This document shows, one piece after another, positions 1 to 8,740 of a stretch of 21,854 bases of DNA (positions within the stretch are counted from its first letter, which is position 1; every line of letters begins with the position of its first letter). The DNA lies in the IMG/VR virus record IMGVR_UViG_3300036715_001049, positions 1 through 21,854 of that record. One strand, given 5' to 3'. Made by a program: the position numbers and the translations under genes. A model generated the notes under the pieces. The model was not told where the DNA came from. It saw only the letters and a program-made list of their open reading frames with translations, and did not search any database. Origin of the DNA: a virus.

Positions 1-660
1 ACCGATACCCGCTTCACCGGCAATAACGCGACAATTGCACCGGACGCCAACCATATCTACCGTCCGAACAGCCGCACCACCGACGAATCGCTGACCACCG
101 GCGACGAGTTCAACTTGCAGATCATCGATAAGATGGTTGCCCGTGCCTACCAGTTTTCGACTGTCAGCGGCACCGGCGTTCCGCTCCGTCCGATGCGCGC
201 AAGTGGCCGCAAGCTGTGGGTCATGTTCCTACATGACTACCAGATCTATCAGCTCCGCTCGTCGGCTGCTGCTGGCACCTGGGTGGACTACCAGAAAGCG
301 GCCATTCAGGGCGGCGATATGGAAAACCCGCTGTTCAAGGGCGGCGATCTGATCGGCGAATATAACAGCGTCCTCTTGCACCGCGCACCTCGCGTCACGC
401 AGGGCGTCAACAGCACCACCGCTGCTGGCGTTGCCAACGCTCGCCGCGCCGTTCTCTGCGGCGCTCAGGCCGTGATGATGACGACCGGGCGCGATGTCGA
501 GATCAGCGAACAGAACAAGTTCTCTTGGGTCGAAGAATCGTTCGATTACGGCAACCAGCTTGGCGTGTCGGCAGGTTCGATCTTCGGCATGAAGAAGACG
601 CGTTACAACTCGCAGGATTTCGCGACCTTCGTGGCCGCGACTTACTCGCCAGCACCGTAA
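1..660 (+). CDS. Major capsid protein, N4-gp56/DUF4043 type (5' end outside window)
   Basis: The reading frame is open from the first base, so the start lies upstream; the first in-window TTG at 115 is internal. The visible 219 codons are the C-terminal part of a phage head shell protein. The recognisable signature is the segment around 460-620: a 'LCGAQAVMMTTGRD' stretch, then 'WVEESFDYGNQLGVSAGSIFG' and 'KKTRYNSQDFATFV', which is how I remember the C-terminus of N4-gp56 family capsid proteins (DUF4043), seen mostly in podovirus-like phages. It would self-assemble into the procapsid. The gene is followed after 13 nt by a small structural gene and then by a terminator-like hairpin, which fits high expression of the capsid. 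Family recognition is from memory of the motif; fairly sure. Confidence 0.88.
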   Translation, partial: TDTRFTGNNATIAPDANHIYRPNSRTTDESLTTGDEFNLQIIDKMVARAYQFSTVSGTGVPLRPMRASGRKLWVMFLHDYQIYQLRSSAAAGTWVDYQKAAIQGGDMENPLFKGGDLIGEYNSVLLHRAPRVTQGVNSTTAAGVANARRAVLCGAQAVMMTTGRDVEISEQNKFSWVEESFDYGNQLGVSAGSIFGMKKTRYNSQDFATFVAATYSPAP

Positions 661-673
661 GGGAACCTGAACT

Positions 674-1054
674 ATGGCACAGCCGAACCGTGAACTGCAC
701 ACCCAGCAGATCATGTATATCCGCAAGACGGTCAACTGGAACGATGCCAGCATCGCAACAGGCGTTCCGTCCTCGTTCTCCATCCCGGCGGGTGCGATGG
801 TGGTCCTTCAGAGCGTGCGTGTCCGCACCGCGTTCAACGCAGGCACTACCAACGCGCTCAATGTCGGCACCGCTGCTGGCGGCACGCAGTTCTTCACCGA
901 TGCTGCAACTGCCGGTGCGCGTCAGCCGACCATCGCTAACCTGACCTTCGCCACCGACCAGGACGTGTTTTACCAATACGCCCAGACCGGCGGCGCGGCG
1001 ACTGCGGGCGTTGCTGACATCATAATCGGCTACGTTCCGAACAACGATCAATAA
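674..1054 (+). CDS. Small structural protein, possible capsid decoration or head-associated protein
   Basis: A 126-residue protein with an ATG start 13 nt after the capsid stop and an AGGGA-like ribosome site. It is rich in Ala, Thr, Gly and Asn with alternating polar/hydrophobic stretches ('FSIPAGAMVVLQSVRVRTAF', 'GVADIIIGYVP'), suggesting an all-beta fold, with no signal peptide or membrane segment. Position directly after the major capsid gene and before a terminator suggests co-expression with the capsid, as for head decoration or cement proteins. I do not recognise the family; the decoration role is inference from place and size only. Confidence 0.8.
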   Translation: MAQPNRELHTQQIMYIRKTVNWNDASIATGVPSSFSIPAGAMVVLQSVRVRTAFNAGTTNALNVGTAAGGTQFFTDAATAGARQPTIANLTFATDQDVFYQYAQTGGAATAGVADIIIGYVPNNDQ

Positions 1055-1061
1055 TCGTCAC

Positions 1062-1094
1062 GGGCGGCGGGTTACGGCCTGCCGCCCACCTTTT
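1062..1094 (+). terminator. Hairpin plus T-run after the capsid genes, likely partial terminator
   Basis: A 10-bp stem (1062-1071 with 1078-1087, one G-T wobble) closes a 6-nt loop (TTACGG) and is followed by ACC then TTTT at 1091-1094. It fills the 52-nt gap between the small structural gene and the next gene, one of the few real gaps in the late region. The short T-run suggests an attenuator that lowers expression of downstream tail genes relative to capsid. Confidence 0.6.
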
Positions 1095-1106
1095 CAGGAG
1101 TTACCC

Positions 1107-1298
1107 ATGCCCGATTTTCGTGAAGCATCGCCCGGCGCGGCCTATCTGATCGCCGATGATGTGACTTGTGCAGAGGATGCGGAAGCCTTCGCCCTGATCG
1201 TGGTCGAAACCGACGCAATCGGCAGGCCCAGCGCATGGGGCCGCTACAAACTTGAAGGCGAGGTTTTCGAACCCGCCAAACCCGTCAAGACGAAGTAA
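1107..1298 (+). CDS. Hypothetical small phage protein (63 aa)
   Basis: ATG start at 1107 preceded by CAGGAG at 1096-1101. The product is 63 residues, acidic in the middle and basic at the end (it finishes PAKPVKTK), without membrane segment or known motif. A central 'AEAFALIVVETDAIGRPSAWGRYKLEGEVFEP' pattern looks like a small beta-rich domain. It sits between the capsid genes and the adaptor gene, so a role in the head or connector is possible, but I do not recognise it. Coding is supported by codon style and tight packing (6 nt to the next start). Confidence 0.72.
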   Translation: MPDFREASPGAAYLIADDVTCAEDAEAFALIVVETDAIGRPSAWGRYKLEGEVFEPAKPVKTK

Positions 1299-1304
1299 CC
1301 CACC

Positions 1305-1949
1305 GTGCCGGTGATTGTCACCCCGGCAGCAAATCGAACTCTCGGCGATCTCAAGACGCGGATTGCCGATGAACTTGCGCGCGCTGATCTTGCATCGCAG
1401 ATCGCGCTGGCTATCCCTGATGCCATTGCCGAGGCGATGACGCACCGCTTCTGGTTCATGGAAGTAACGGGCTACACCCTGCCAATCACAGCCGGGACTG
1501 CGAGCTATACCAGCGACGATATTGCGGCACTGGTTGAGATCGACCGGGTTCGGCTTGTGGTCGGTTCGCAGCGATACACGCTTGACCCGATGAGCGATGA
1601 TGACCGCGACCGTTTCAATGACGGGACCGCGCCGCAGGGCCAGCCTTGGGCCTACAGCCGCTACGGCGACACGTTCAGCCTCTACCCGACACCGGTTGCG
1701 ACCTATACAGTCGAGATCGACGGGCTTGGCGGCGCTGCGGCGCTTGAGGTTGACGGCGACAGCAACATTTGGACCACGACCGGCGAACGATACATCCGCG
1801 CGCTGGCCAAGCGCAACCTGCTGGTTGACGTGATCCAGAACGACAGCGCGGCCCAGACGCAGGACGCGCTGGCCAAGCGCTATCGCGACGAGTTCCTTGC
1901 CCAGACTCATCTCCGCGCCGCAACGGGGGAGATGGCCTGCAATGGCTAA
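1305..1949 (+). CDS. Phage adaptor / head-tail connector protein (SU10/P22 gp4-like)
   Basis: A 214-residue protein starting with GTG at 1305, 6 nt after the previous stop, without a strong ribosome site and so probably translationally coupled. The N-terminal helical part ('NRTLGDLKTRIADELARADLASQIALAIPDAI') followed by 'HRFWFMEVTGYTLPITAGTASYT' and a later 'SLYPTPVATYTVEIDG' is the pattern I know from phage adaptor proteins that sit under the portal (SU10 adaptor, P22 gp4/T7 gp11 class). These form a dodecameric ring joining portal to nozzle in short-tailed phages. Position between the head genes and the nozzle-like gene agrees. Family assignment is by pattern, moderately sure. Confidence 0.78.
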   Translation: MPVIVTPAANRTLGDLKTRIADELARADLASQIALAIPDAIAEAMTHRFWFMEVTGYTLPITAGTASYTSDDIAALVEIDRVRLVVGSQRYTLDPMSDDDRDRFNDGTAPQGQPWAYSRYGDTFSLYPTPVATYTVEIDGLGGAAALEVDGDSNIWTTTGERYIRALAKRNLLVDVIQNDSAAQTQDALAKRYRDEFLAQTHLRAATGEMACNG

Positions 1950-3402
1950 GCCCATCCCCTTGCAGTTCGGCGAATGGCGACCTGATATGGCCCCGCACAT
2001 GTCCCCGGCGCTGGCCGAGGCAACCAACGTGCTGCCGATTGCAGGCGCTTACGCTCCGTTCCCGGCGCATACCCTGGTAAACGGCACGGCGCTGCCTGAA
2101 GCAGCCAAGGGTTTCTTTCCGACGCTGCTGCCGGATGGAACGCCGGTTATCTATGCCGCCACGCGCAGCAAGATTTACCGGATCGCCAACGGTTCCAAGA
2201 CGGTTGCTTATGATGCATCGCCTTTGCGCGCTGGGCGCTGGTGGTTTGCCCAGGTCGGCGGCAAGCTCTGCGCTGGCTGCGAAGGGCTGGCCCCGGTTGG
2301 CGGCGACTTGGGCAGCGTATTGACCCCGCTGGGCGGTTCTCCGTCGCAAGCCGCTGTTGGCGCAGTGGTCAACCGCGATTATCTCGTGCTGGGCAACCTC
2401 AAGGGCGAGCCGGTCGACGGCGCTGTTGCCAATCGCGTGCGGTGGTCCGGTATCCTCAACCCCGACACATGGGGGACGAACGTCGGGACCGGCGCAGACT
2501 TCGAAGACATGCTCGATGAAGGCGGGCCGGTAGTTCAGATCACTGGGCGCTCGGTCGGCACGGTATTCCAGCGCCGCGCAATCACGCGGATGCAATATAC
2601 CGGCAACCCTTCGACGGTGTTCGCCTTCACCACGGTTGAGATCGGGCGCGGTGCGGTATCAGCGGGTGCGGTCTGCGATGTCGGCGCGGTGGTATTCTAC
2701 CGGGCCGATGACGGGTTCTTCGCATGGGACGGCACGCAGTCAATCCCGATTGGCACTGACCGGGTTGATGCATGGTTTGCTGAGAACGCAGATCCGACCA
2801 AGTTTGACTTGATGCGTTCGGGCTATGACCCGGCGCATCGCTGCGTAATGTGGGCCTTTGTTGAGAATGGGCAGACCGCAAACAGCGCCATCCTCGTTTA
2901 CAGCCTTGCCGACCAGAAGTTCACGCTGGTTCGGCTTGCGATGCAGGACATTGCCTCAAGCGCGACCCTGCCCACTACGCTGGAATCGATGCCCACGCCC
3001 GATACCGCAACCATTTCATGGGATGACGGGATTTACGCAGGCAAGCGCCCGGTTCTGGCCGGGATTGACGCGACCAACACTTACGGCACGTTCAGCGGGG
3101 CCAATCTGGCTTCAACCATTGTTACCGGCGATCTGCAAGCCGGGCCGGGGCTGCGCAGTTTCGTTACCGGGGTTCGCCCGATCATCGACGCGGCAGGCGT
3201 TACGGTGGCCGTAGGCGAGCGCGAGCAGGCAACCAAGGATGCGGTGGTATGGAACGCGGCATCGGGCCTTGGCGTGTCCGGCATTTGCCCGCAGCGCTTC
3301 GATGGACGCTATCTGCGCTACAGGCAGACTACCTTGGCAGGCGAGGCATGGACGCGCGCCAGCGGGCTTGAGATCGAAGTTCAGGGGAGCGGGGTCCGAT
3401 GA
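1942..3402 (+). CDS. Putative tail nozzle / DNA-stabilisation-like protein
   Basis: 486 residues from the ATG at 1942, which overlaps the end of the adaptor gene by 8 nt and has GGGGGAG upstream at 1924-1930; an upstream TTG in frame (1897) has no such support. The sequence is beta-rich with repeated short 'blades' (for example 'VIYAATRSKIYRIANG', 'AVVFYRADDGFFAWDG', 'SAILVYSLADQKFTLV'), compatible with a beta-propeller such as that of the P22 gp10 or SU10 nozzle proteins. It follows the adaptor gene, as expected for the nozzle that closes the tail tip and holds packaged DNA. The propeller fold and nozzle role are inference; a generic virion protein is the alternative. Confidence 0.72.
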   Translation: MAKPIPLQFGEWRPDMAPHMSPALAEATNVLPIAGAYAPFPAHTLVNGTALPEAAKGFFPTLLPDGTPVIYAATRSKIYRIANGSKTVAYDASPLRAGRWWFAQVGGKLCAGCEGLAPVGGDLGSVLTPLGGSPSQAAVGAVVNRDYLVLGNLKGEPVDGAVANRVRWSGILNPDTWGTNVGTGADFEDMLDEGGPVVQITGRSVGTVFQRRAITRMQYTGNPSTVFAFTTVEIGRGAVSAGAVCDVGAVVFYRADDGFFAWDGTQSIPIGTDRVDAWFAENADPTKFDLMRSGYDPAHRCVMWAFVENGQTANSAILVYSLADQKFTLVRLAMQDIASSATLPTTLESMPTPDTATISWDDGIYAGKRPVLAGIDATNTYGTFSGANLASTIVTGDLQAGPGLRSFVTGVRPIIDAAGVTVAVGEREQATKDAVVWNAASGLGVSGICPQRFDGRYLRYRQTTLAGEAWTRASGLEIEVQGSGVR

Positions 3403-3593
3403 TCTTTGCTGCTCCTGCCGGGAATGACGTGCGCGCATGGGCGATGCGGCATGTTGACGAAATGAACAGGTTTCACCCGACCATCGATACTTGGCCGGTG
3501 TTTGCCAATGACGCGGATGCAGCTGCGGGAAACCTCAAGATCGGGCGCGGCTATGTCACGCCGGACGGAATCATGCGGAGGCGCATGGTATGA
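3399..3593 (+). CDS. Hypothetical small protein (64 aa), coupled between nozzle and GNAT-like genes
   Basis: ATG at 3399 overlaps the previous stop as ATGA, and its own stop (3591-3593) overlaps the next ATG at 3590, so translation is coupled at both ends. The product is 64 residues with no membrane segment; it begins with a helical 'AGNDVRAWAMRHVDEMNRFH' and ends 'GYVTPDGIMRRRMV'. I do not recognise it. Tight coupling in the virion operon suggests a small assembly or structural factor. Confidence 0.75.
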   Translation: MIFAAPAGNDVRAWAMRHVDEMNRFHPTIDTWPVFANDADAAAGNLKIGRGYVTPDGIMRRRMV

Positions 3594-4006
3594 GATTCCA
3601 CCCCGAAAACATCCACACCGACACATGGCCCGCGATCTACGCGGTGCTTCAGGTGGCGATGCTGCGCGCGGGTTACACGTCTCATGAACTGATCGATGAC
3701 CTGTTGACGGGCCGTGCTCAGCTTTGGGTTTTGCGGGAGGGAGATGATCCAATCGCTGCGGCTGTGAGTGAACTTGAACCCACGCCTGAGGGCCTGTTCG
3801 TCAATGGGCGATTGCTCGCCGGGCAGGGCATGTCGGGATGGCTGAATGATGCGCTGCACTGTGTCGAAAGCCACGCCCGCCGCGTCAATGCCAAGGGCAT
3901 CCGCATTACGGGCCGCAATGGCTGGGAGCGTATCCTTGAAGGCCGGGGCTGGAAGCGCCGCGCCGTGGTTATGGAATTGGCTTTTGAGCCGGAAGGAGTA
4001 GCCTGA
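3590..4006 (+). CDS. GNAT-like phage internal protein (T7 gp13-like position)
   Basis: 138 residues, starting at the ATG that overlaps the previous stop. The order of segments is that of a reduced acetyltransferase fold: an N-terminal helix pair, 'AQLWVLREGDDPIAAAVSEL' as two beta strands, a helix 'WLNDALHCVESHARRVNAKG', and the C-terminal 'IRITGRNGWERILEGRGWKRRAVVMEL' strand-helix-strand typical of GNAT proteins. The canonical acetyl-CoA loop (Q/R-x-x-G-x-G/A) is not clearly present, so enzymatic activity is doubtful. Similar GNAT-fold proteins occur beside ejection genes in podoviruses (T7 gp13 class), where they may help assemble the internal core. Fold call is by pattern; role is inference. 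Confidence 0.72.
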   Translation: MRFHPENIHTDTWPAIYAVLQVAMLRAGYTSHELIDDLLTGRAQLWVLREGDDPIAAAVSELEPTPEGLFVNGRLLAGQGMSGWLNDALHCVESHARRVNAKGIRITGRNGWERILEGRGWKRRAVVMELAFEPEGVA

Positions 4007-4734
4007 TGGGGTCGAAGAAAACCACCGAGGTTACGCCGTGGAAACCGGCTGATCCTTATATCAAGGATGCAATGGGCGCTCAGCAGGGCGGCTATGGGCA
4101 GGCCAAGGATACGCTGGCGCAGTGGTCCCCGACGCTTAACAATGCGCTGAGCCGGGCCAGCGCAACCGCGCTCAACCCGCCCGCCTATTTCACCGACGCG
4201 CGCCACCAGCTCGATAAGTCGATTAACGGCGATTACGTCAATTCGAACCCCTACACGGGCCAGATCGCCGACCTGATCGCGCAGAAGACGCAAGGCAGCT
4301 ATAACACCACGTTCGGCGGCGCAGGGCGCTCGCACGGCGGGATGGCTGCGCTGCTATCCTCGCAGGGTGTCGGCGATGCCTTGGGCAGCTTCTACAACAA
4401 CAACTACCAGCAAGAGCGCGCGATGCAGCAGCAGGCCATCGGCATGGCTCCGGGCTTCAACCAGGATGAATACACCGGGGTCAACAACCTGATCCCGGCG
4501 GTCAACAATGTCGCGATGATGCCGCTCAATGCCGCCAACGCCTATGGGCAGGGCATTACGAATACGACCTCGCCTTACACCACCACGACGGAGAAAACGC
4601 CGTTCAACATCGGGCAGGCGGTCGGGTTGGCGGCGCAGATCGGCAGCGCGTTTATTCCTGGCGTGGGGCCAATAGCAGCGATGGGTAGCCTCGGCAAAAG
4701 TGCCGGCGGCGGCTTGAGCAAGTTCCTCGGATGA
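4006..4734 (+). CDS. Putative virion/ejection protein, Gly/Asn-rich with hydrophobic C-terminus
   Basis: 242 residues; the start overlaps the previous stop as TGATG at 4004-4008. It begins with Lys/Thr-rich residues, has a middle rich in Asn, Tyr and Gln ('NNNYQQERAMQQQAIG') and ends with a Gly/Ala-rich hydrophobic stretch ('GQAVGLAAQIGSAFIPGVGPIAAMG', about residues 202-227) that could enter a membrane. It lies between the GNAT-like gene and the lytic transglycosylase gene, the place where podoviruses encode internal proteins ejected with DNA. I do not recognise a family; a fibre-adaptor or tail accessory role is also possible. Confidence 0.7.
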   Translation: MGSKKTTEVTPWKPADPYIKDAMGAQQGGYGQAKDTLAQWSPTLNNALSRASATALNPPAYFTDARHQLDKSINGDYVNSNPYTGQIADLIAQKTQGSYNTTFGGAGRSHGGMAALLSSQGVGDALGSFYNNNYQQERAMQQQAIGMAPGFNQDEYTGVNNLIPAVNNVAMMPLNAANAYGQGITNTTSPYTTTTEKTPFNIGQAVGLAAQIGSAFIPGVGPIAAMGSLGKSAGGGLSKFLG

Positions 4735-5696
4735 GCCTCGCGGACATCATGGCCGGCATGGGCCAGAAGTTCGGGGCGCTGCAAGCGCCCTTGGTTGCAA
4801 GCGGCCATCCTGCGCAGGGGTTCATGTCGCAGCAGCCCGCACCGCAGATGGCACCGCAGCGCCAGCATGGCCTTGCTGGCTTCATTGACCGCGCGCTTAA
4901 CCCGACCAATGCGCTGGGCCAGTTTGGGCAGGCTTTGGTTGCAGGCGGCGGATCGCTGTCCGATGCGATGGGCTACCTGATGCAGAGCCGCGCGGCGCAG
5001 GCCGAAAAGGCGGGCAAGTTCGGGGATTGGCAACAGCAGTATGATTACGAGCTGGCGCACCCGAAACCGGGCAGCGCGCAGCCGCACTATTGGGAAAGCA
5101 ATGACGGCTCGCTCCATGCGATCGGTCCTGACGGCAAGCCGCTGGAAGTCTATCACGATCCTACGCCCAAGATGAATTTCATTCCTGATGGGCAAGGCGG
5201 CGGTCAGTGGGTTGCCGTTCCGACCGCTGCCCCGTCCATGCCAACCACAGGCATCAGCTTCACGCCGATTGGAGGTCCGCCGCAATCAGCGTCGGGGGCA
5301 TTTCCAGTGAGCGGGACGCAGCTCGATCATATCACCATGCAGGGCGAAAGCCGTGGACGCAGGTATGCGGCAAACGGTTCGCTGCTGACCTCGCCAGCAG
5401 GCGCAATGGGCGAAATGCAGGTTATGCCTTCGACTGCTCGCGCACCCGGTTTTGGCATTCATCCTTGGGACGGTTCAAGCCCTGATGATCTGGCCCGCGT
5501 AGGGCGGGATTACCGCGCCAAGATGCAAGCCCGTTACGGCGGCGACACGGCCAAGATGTGGGCCGCTTACAATTGGGGACCGGGCAACCTCGACTCGGCA
5601 ATCCAGCGCCACGGCCCGAACTGGCTCGATCACGCGCCTGCTGAAACGCAAGCCTATGTCACCCGCAATCGCCGCAACATGATGGGGGGCAACTGA
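4731..5696 (+). CDS. Virion-associated lytic transglycosylase (SLT domain, C-terminal)
   Basis: 321 residues; the ATG at 4731 overlaps the previous stop as ATGA. Residues 1-190 are a low-complexity Gln/Pro/Ala-rich arm. Residues about 196-320 form a goose-type/SLT transglycosylase domain: catalytic Glu206 in 'QGESRG', the 'GAMGEMQVMPSTA' motif at 224-236, and 'AAYNWGPG' at 278-285 (usual form AAYNAGPG). Such enzymes cleave the beta-1,4 MurNAc-GlcNAc bond to give 1,6-anhydro ends. Lying within the structural operon, with no signal peptide, it most likely is carried in the particle and opens the peptidoglycan locally during DNA entry. The large ejection-type gene follows directly. Confidence 0.88.
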   Translation: MSLADIMAGMGQKFGALQAPLVASGHPAQGFMSQQPAPQMAPQRQHGLAGFIDRALNPTNALGQFGQALVAGGGSLSDAMGYLMQSRAAQAEKAGKFGDWQQQYDYELAHPKPGSAQPHYWESNDGSLHAIGPDGKPLEVYHDPTPKMNFIPDGQGGGQWVAVPTAAPSMPTTGISFTPIGGPPQSASGAFPVSGTQLDHITMQGESRGRRYAANGSLLTSPAGAMGEMQVMPSTARAPGFGIHPWDGSSPDDLARVGRDYRAKMQARYGGDTAKMWAAYNWGPGNLDSAIQRHGPNWLDHAPAETQAYVTRNRRNMMGGN

Positions 5697-8600
5697 TGGC
5701 CGGACAGTATCAAGAAGGCCAGCGGCTTCAGGGCAGCGATGGGCAGGTTTATGTCGTTCGGGGCGGTGTGCCTACTCCTGAGCGTGCGGTAAGCTATCCC
5801 GGTGCAATTGTGCCGCCGAACCCCATGCGCGTGCAGCAGCAGCAGCGCGAACAGGCGCGGCAGGATGCAGCGGACCGGCGCGCGCAGGCGGAGGCGGATC
5901 GCACCGCCGCCAAGTTTGCGGCAGGGTTCAATCCTGATGGCACGCCTAAAGCTCCGCCCCCAGTTGCCATCCCCGGCGATGCCAACCTGACGGGCGCGGA
6001 TTATCTCAAGACCCTGCCCCCGGCCATGCGCGGGCGCGTGCAGCAGCTTCTTGATGGGCGCTCGATCCTGACGGCCCGCGAAAAGGGAACGCCGCTTGGC
6101 CAGCAGCTTATGTATGCTGCCAATCAGGCCGATCCGACCTTCGATGAAGCCGCGAGCCATGCCCGGTTTGTCGCTCGCAACCAGTTTACCGGGATGGGCA
6201 AGGGCGCGCTCAATGTGCAGGCCGCAGACCGTCTCGCCACCCATGCCAACGACCTTTACAATCTCTCGACCCAGATGGGTGGGCCGGACTTGGGATGGTC
6301 CCCGCTGAGCAATGCTACGGCGACGGTCAACAACTCGTTCCAGCAGTCAAAAACCAGCAGTTACAACACCATTTTGCCGCTCATTGCGGGCGAACTGCAA
6401 AAGATGACCAAAAACGGGGCATCGACGCAGGCCGAAACTGACCATATCATGACTCAGCTTTCGCCGAATCATCCGATGGCCGTGCGCAACTCTGCGATCA
6501 AGGAAGTTGTGCGCCTTGCTAAGGCGCAGTTTCAGCCGCAGCGGGATAGCTGGAACTCGGCTTGGGCCGGTTCAACCCCGCCGCCGATGCCGATGGAGTT
6601 CAACCCCCGCACGATGGCAATCATCGATGCAATCCAGAACGGCAAAGACCCAATTCCCGACAACTGGACCCCTCCTGCTGGCGGTATATCAGCAGATGCG
6701 GGTGGCCCCGGTGCCGGCTCAGACGTAGGCGGTGGCAATGGTTCCGGCCCAAGCGGCGGCGCACCTACACCAATGACGCTGAACGCAGACCCATCGGTGA
6801 TGGCCTCGGTCAACGGCATCGATCAGGCTGCGGCGGGCGAAAGCACAAATACCAGCCAAGCCCCGGCAACTGGTGAAACCGCATACAAATATGACGCGCC
6901 GGTTTCGCAGCACATGTGGGACATGTTCAAGGCGGGCAAGCCTTACGAAGAGATCGCGAGCTATGCCGAAACCAACGGCTATCAGATGCCGGTTTTGCCC
7001 GATCAGAAAGCGCTCGATTACGCCAAGCAGAACAAGGCTTACAACCCGTTCCGCATCGGCAAGGAAGTGCCGGTATCGTGGCGCGATCAGCAGGGGTCAA
7101 AGCCTCTGGCATCCTTCGCGACCGGCGCGGCCAATGCGGCAACGCTGGGGACGACCGACGAAATCTACGGCGGGCTAAACGCGCTGGTCGGCAATGACTA
7201 CACGGCTGCTCGCGACAAGTTTCAGGGCATCAAGGGCGCGCGTGCCGAACTGAACCCGATGTCCAACCTTGCTGGCAATGTGGCGGGCGGTGCAGCTTCC
7301 ATGCTTCTGGGCGGGCCGATTGCTAGGGCTGCTGGCTCAACCATTGGAAGGCTGGCTCCCGGCGCTGTTGACGCAGTGCAAGCTGCGCGTGCTGCTCCGG
7401 TGGTTGCCAAGGCCGTGCAAGCCGCAGAACCCTTTGCGCCGCTTGCTGGCGATGTCGCTTATGGCGCTGGTTACGGCGCGGGTGAGAACAACCAGGACCG
7501 CATTGCCGGGGCTGAAGGCGGGGCCGTTGCCGGTCTAGTCGGCGGTGTCAGTGGGCGGATGGTTGGCAAGGGGCTGTCCGGCTTGATTGCCCCCAAAGCA
7601 GGCTTGCTTGCCCCGGTCTATTCGGAAGGCATATTCCCGACCATTGGCCAGCGTATGTCGGCAATGAATGGCGGCAAGGGCTTTACTGGCACCTTGGGAC
7701 GCGGGGTCAATACAGCAGAGCAGGCGTTGCAGTCGGTCATTGGAACTGGTTCACTTGTCCGCCGCGCCCGCGATATTCCGCGCGATCAATGGCAAATCGG
7801 CGGGTTTAACCATGCGCTCGGCGATCTAGCGCCGTTCGGCAACTTGCCGACTTCGCTACCCAAAGGTTTAGGGCCGGGAACGGATGCACATTCTTTTGCC
7901 GGGGATGCATTCGATCATGCCTATGACAGCGCCCGTGCCGGTATGCAGTTCCGCCCCGATCAGGGCTATATGCAAGATTTGCACGCTTTCCAGCAGCAAC
8001 TCGACAACGGGCTGCTGAGCGGCGAACATGCCGGACAGGTCAAGACGCTGCTTAACAACACTGTTGGTTCGCGCTTGCAGGCTACGGGCGGCGTGCTCCC
8101 CGGCGATGCTTACAAGGCCACCGCAAGCGAATTGGGCAAGGCGCAGGCCGCGTGGGCGCGCAATCCCAATACCGCCCACATGGCGGATGCGCTGGGCGAT
8201 TATCGGACGATCTTCGACAATGCGGCGCGGCGGGTTTCCGATCCGAACGCGGTCAAATTGCTCGATGCTGCCGACACGGGTTACGCAAAGCTAGTCCGTA
8301 TTCAGCGCGCGTCCGAGCTTGGCGGGGTCAAGAAGGATGCGGGGACTTACACGCCTACCAGCTTGGCGCAGGCCGACAAACAGATGTCCGGCGGGGTCCG
8401 TTCCAATGCATGGAACAAGGGCCAAGGCTTGATGCAGGACTACGCTAAGGCTGGGAAATTCCTTGAAGACACGCTGCCAGATAGCGGAACCGCGACAAGA
8501 CTCACGGTAACTGGTGCGGCAGGCCCAGCGGCCTATGCCCATCCCGGTGCGCTCGCACCCCTTGCCGCATATGCGCCGGGCATCAATCGCGCCGTCACGC

Positions 8601-8740
8601 GCATGATCGCCCCGCGCGATGCCACGTTACCGCCAGCGCTCGCGGCCTTCCTCAATAGCGCTGCGGCGAAGATCGATAACGCTGCCCCCACCATCGGACG
8701 GCTCGCTGTTCCCGCTGTTGTCGATTGGCGCAGCCAGTGA
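5696..8740 (+). CDS. Large internal virion / DNA-ejection-type protein (1014 aa)
   Basis: Start overlaps the transglycosylase stop (TGATG). Regions seen: a Gln/Arg/Ala-rich probable coiled coil at residues 45-75; a helical block at 100-285 ('ADRLATHANDLYNLSTQMGG', 'SYNTILPLIAGELQKM') resembling helical parts of phage transglycosylase-linked virion proteins; a Gly/Ser/Pro linker at 325-360; then a long Gly/Ala-rich hydrophobic region at about 515-635 ('LAGNVAGGAASMLLGGPI', 'AGAEGGAVAGLVGGVSG') with glycine-zipper character that could insert into membranes; and a helical C-terminus. Length and position after the SLT gene match internal proteins (T7 gp16/P22 gp16-like in role) that build a conduit for DNA across the envelope. 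No enzymatic motif seen. Ejection role is inference, moderately sure. Confidence 0.78.
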   Translation: MAGQYQEGQRLQGSDGQVYVVRGGVPTPERAVSYPGAIVPPNPMRVQQQQREQARQDAADRRAQAEADRTAAKFAAGFNPDGTPKAPPPVAIPGDANLTGADYLKTLPPAMRGRVQQLLDGRSILTAREKGTPLGQQLMYAANQADPTFDEAASHARFVARNQFTGMGKGALNVQAADRLATHANDLYNLSTQMGGPDLGWSPLSNATATVNNSFQQSKTSSYNTILPLIAGELQKMTKNGASTQAETDHIMTQLSPNHPMAVRNSAIKEVVRLAKAQFQPQRDSWNSAWAGSTPPPMPMEFNPRTMAIIDAIQNGKDPIPDNWTPPAGGISADAGGPGAGSDVGGGNGSGPSGGAPTPMTLNADPSVMASVNGIDQAAAGESTNTSQAPATGETAYKYDAPVSQHMWDMFKAGKPYEEIASYAETNGYQMPVLPDQKALDYAKQNKAYNPFRIGKEVPVSWRDQQGSKPLASFATGAANAATLGTTDEIYGGLNALVGNDYTAARDKFQGIKGARAELNPMSNLAGNVAGGAASMLLGGPIARAAGSTIGRLAPGAVDAVQAARAAPVVAKAVQAAEPFAPLAGDVAYGAGYGAGENNQDRIAGAEGGAVAGLVGGVSGRMVGKGLSGLIAPKAGLLAPVYSEGIFPTIGQRMSAMNGGKGFTGTLGRGVNTAEQALQSVIGTGSLVRRARDIPRDQWQIGGFNHALGDLAPFGNLPTSLPKGLGPGTDAHSFAGDAFDHAYDSARAGMQFRPDQGYMQDLHAFQQQLDNGLLSGEHAGQVKTLLNNTVGSRLQATGGVLPGDAYKATASELGKAQAAWARNPNTAHMADALGDYRTIFDNAARRVSDPNAVKLLDAADTGYAKLVRIQRASELGGVKKDAGTYTPTSLAQADKQMSGGVRSNAWNKGQGLMQDYAKAGKFLEDTLPDSGTATRLTVTGAAGPAAYAHPGALAPLAAYAPGINRAVTRMIAPRDATLPPALAAFLNSAAAKIDNAAPTIGRLAVPAVVDWRSQ

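Noticed and set aside
1101-2027. Long - strand frame (308 codons) opposite the adaptor gene
   Set aside because: It is a shadow of the + strand adaptor and nozzle genes, Arg/Cys/His-rich without any family pattern, and no ribosome site or neighbours in that direction.
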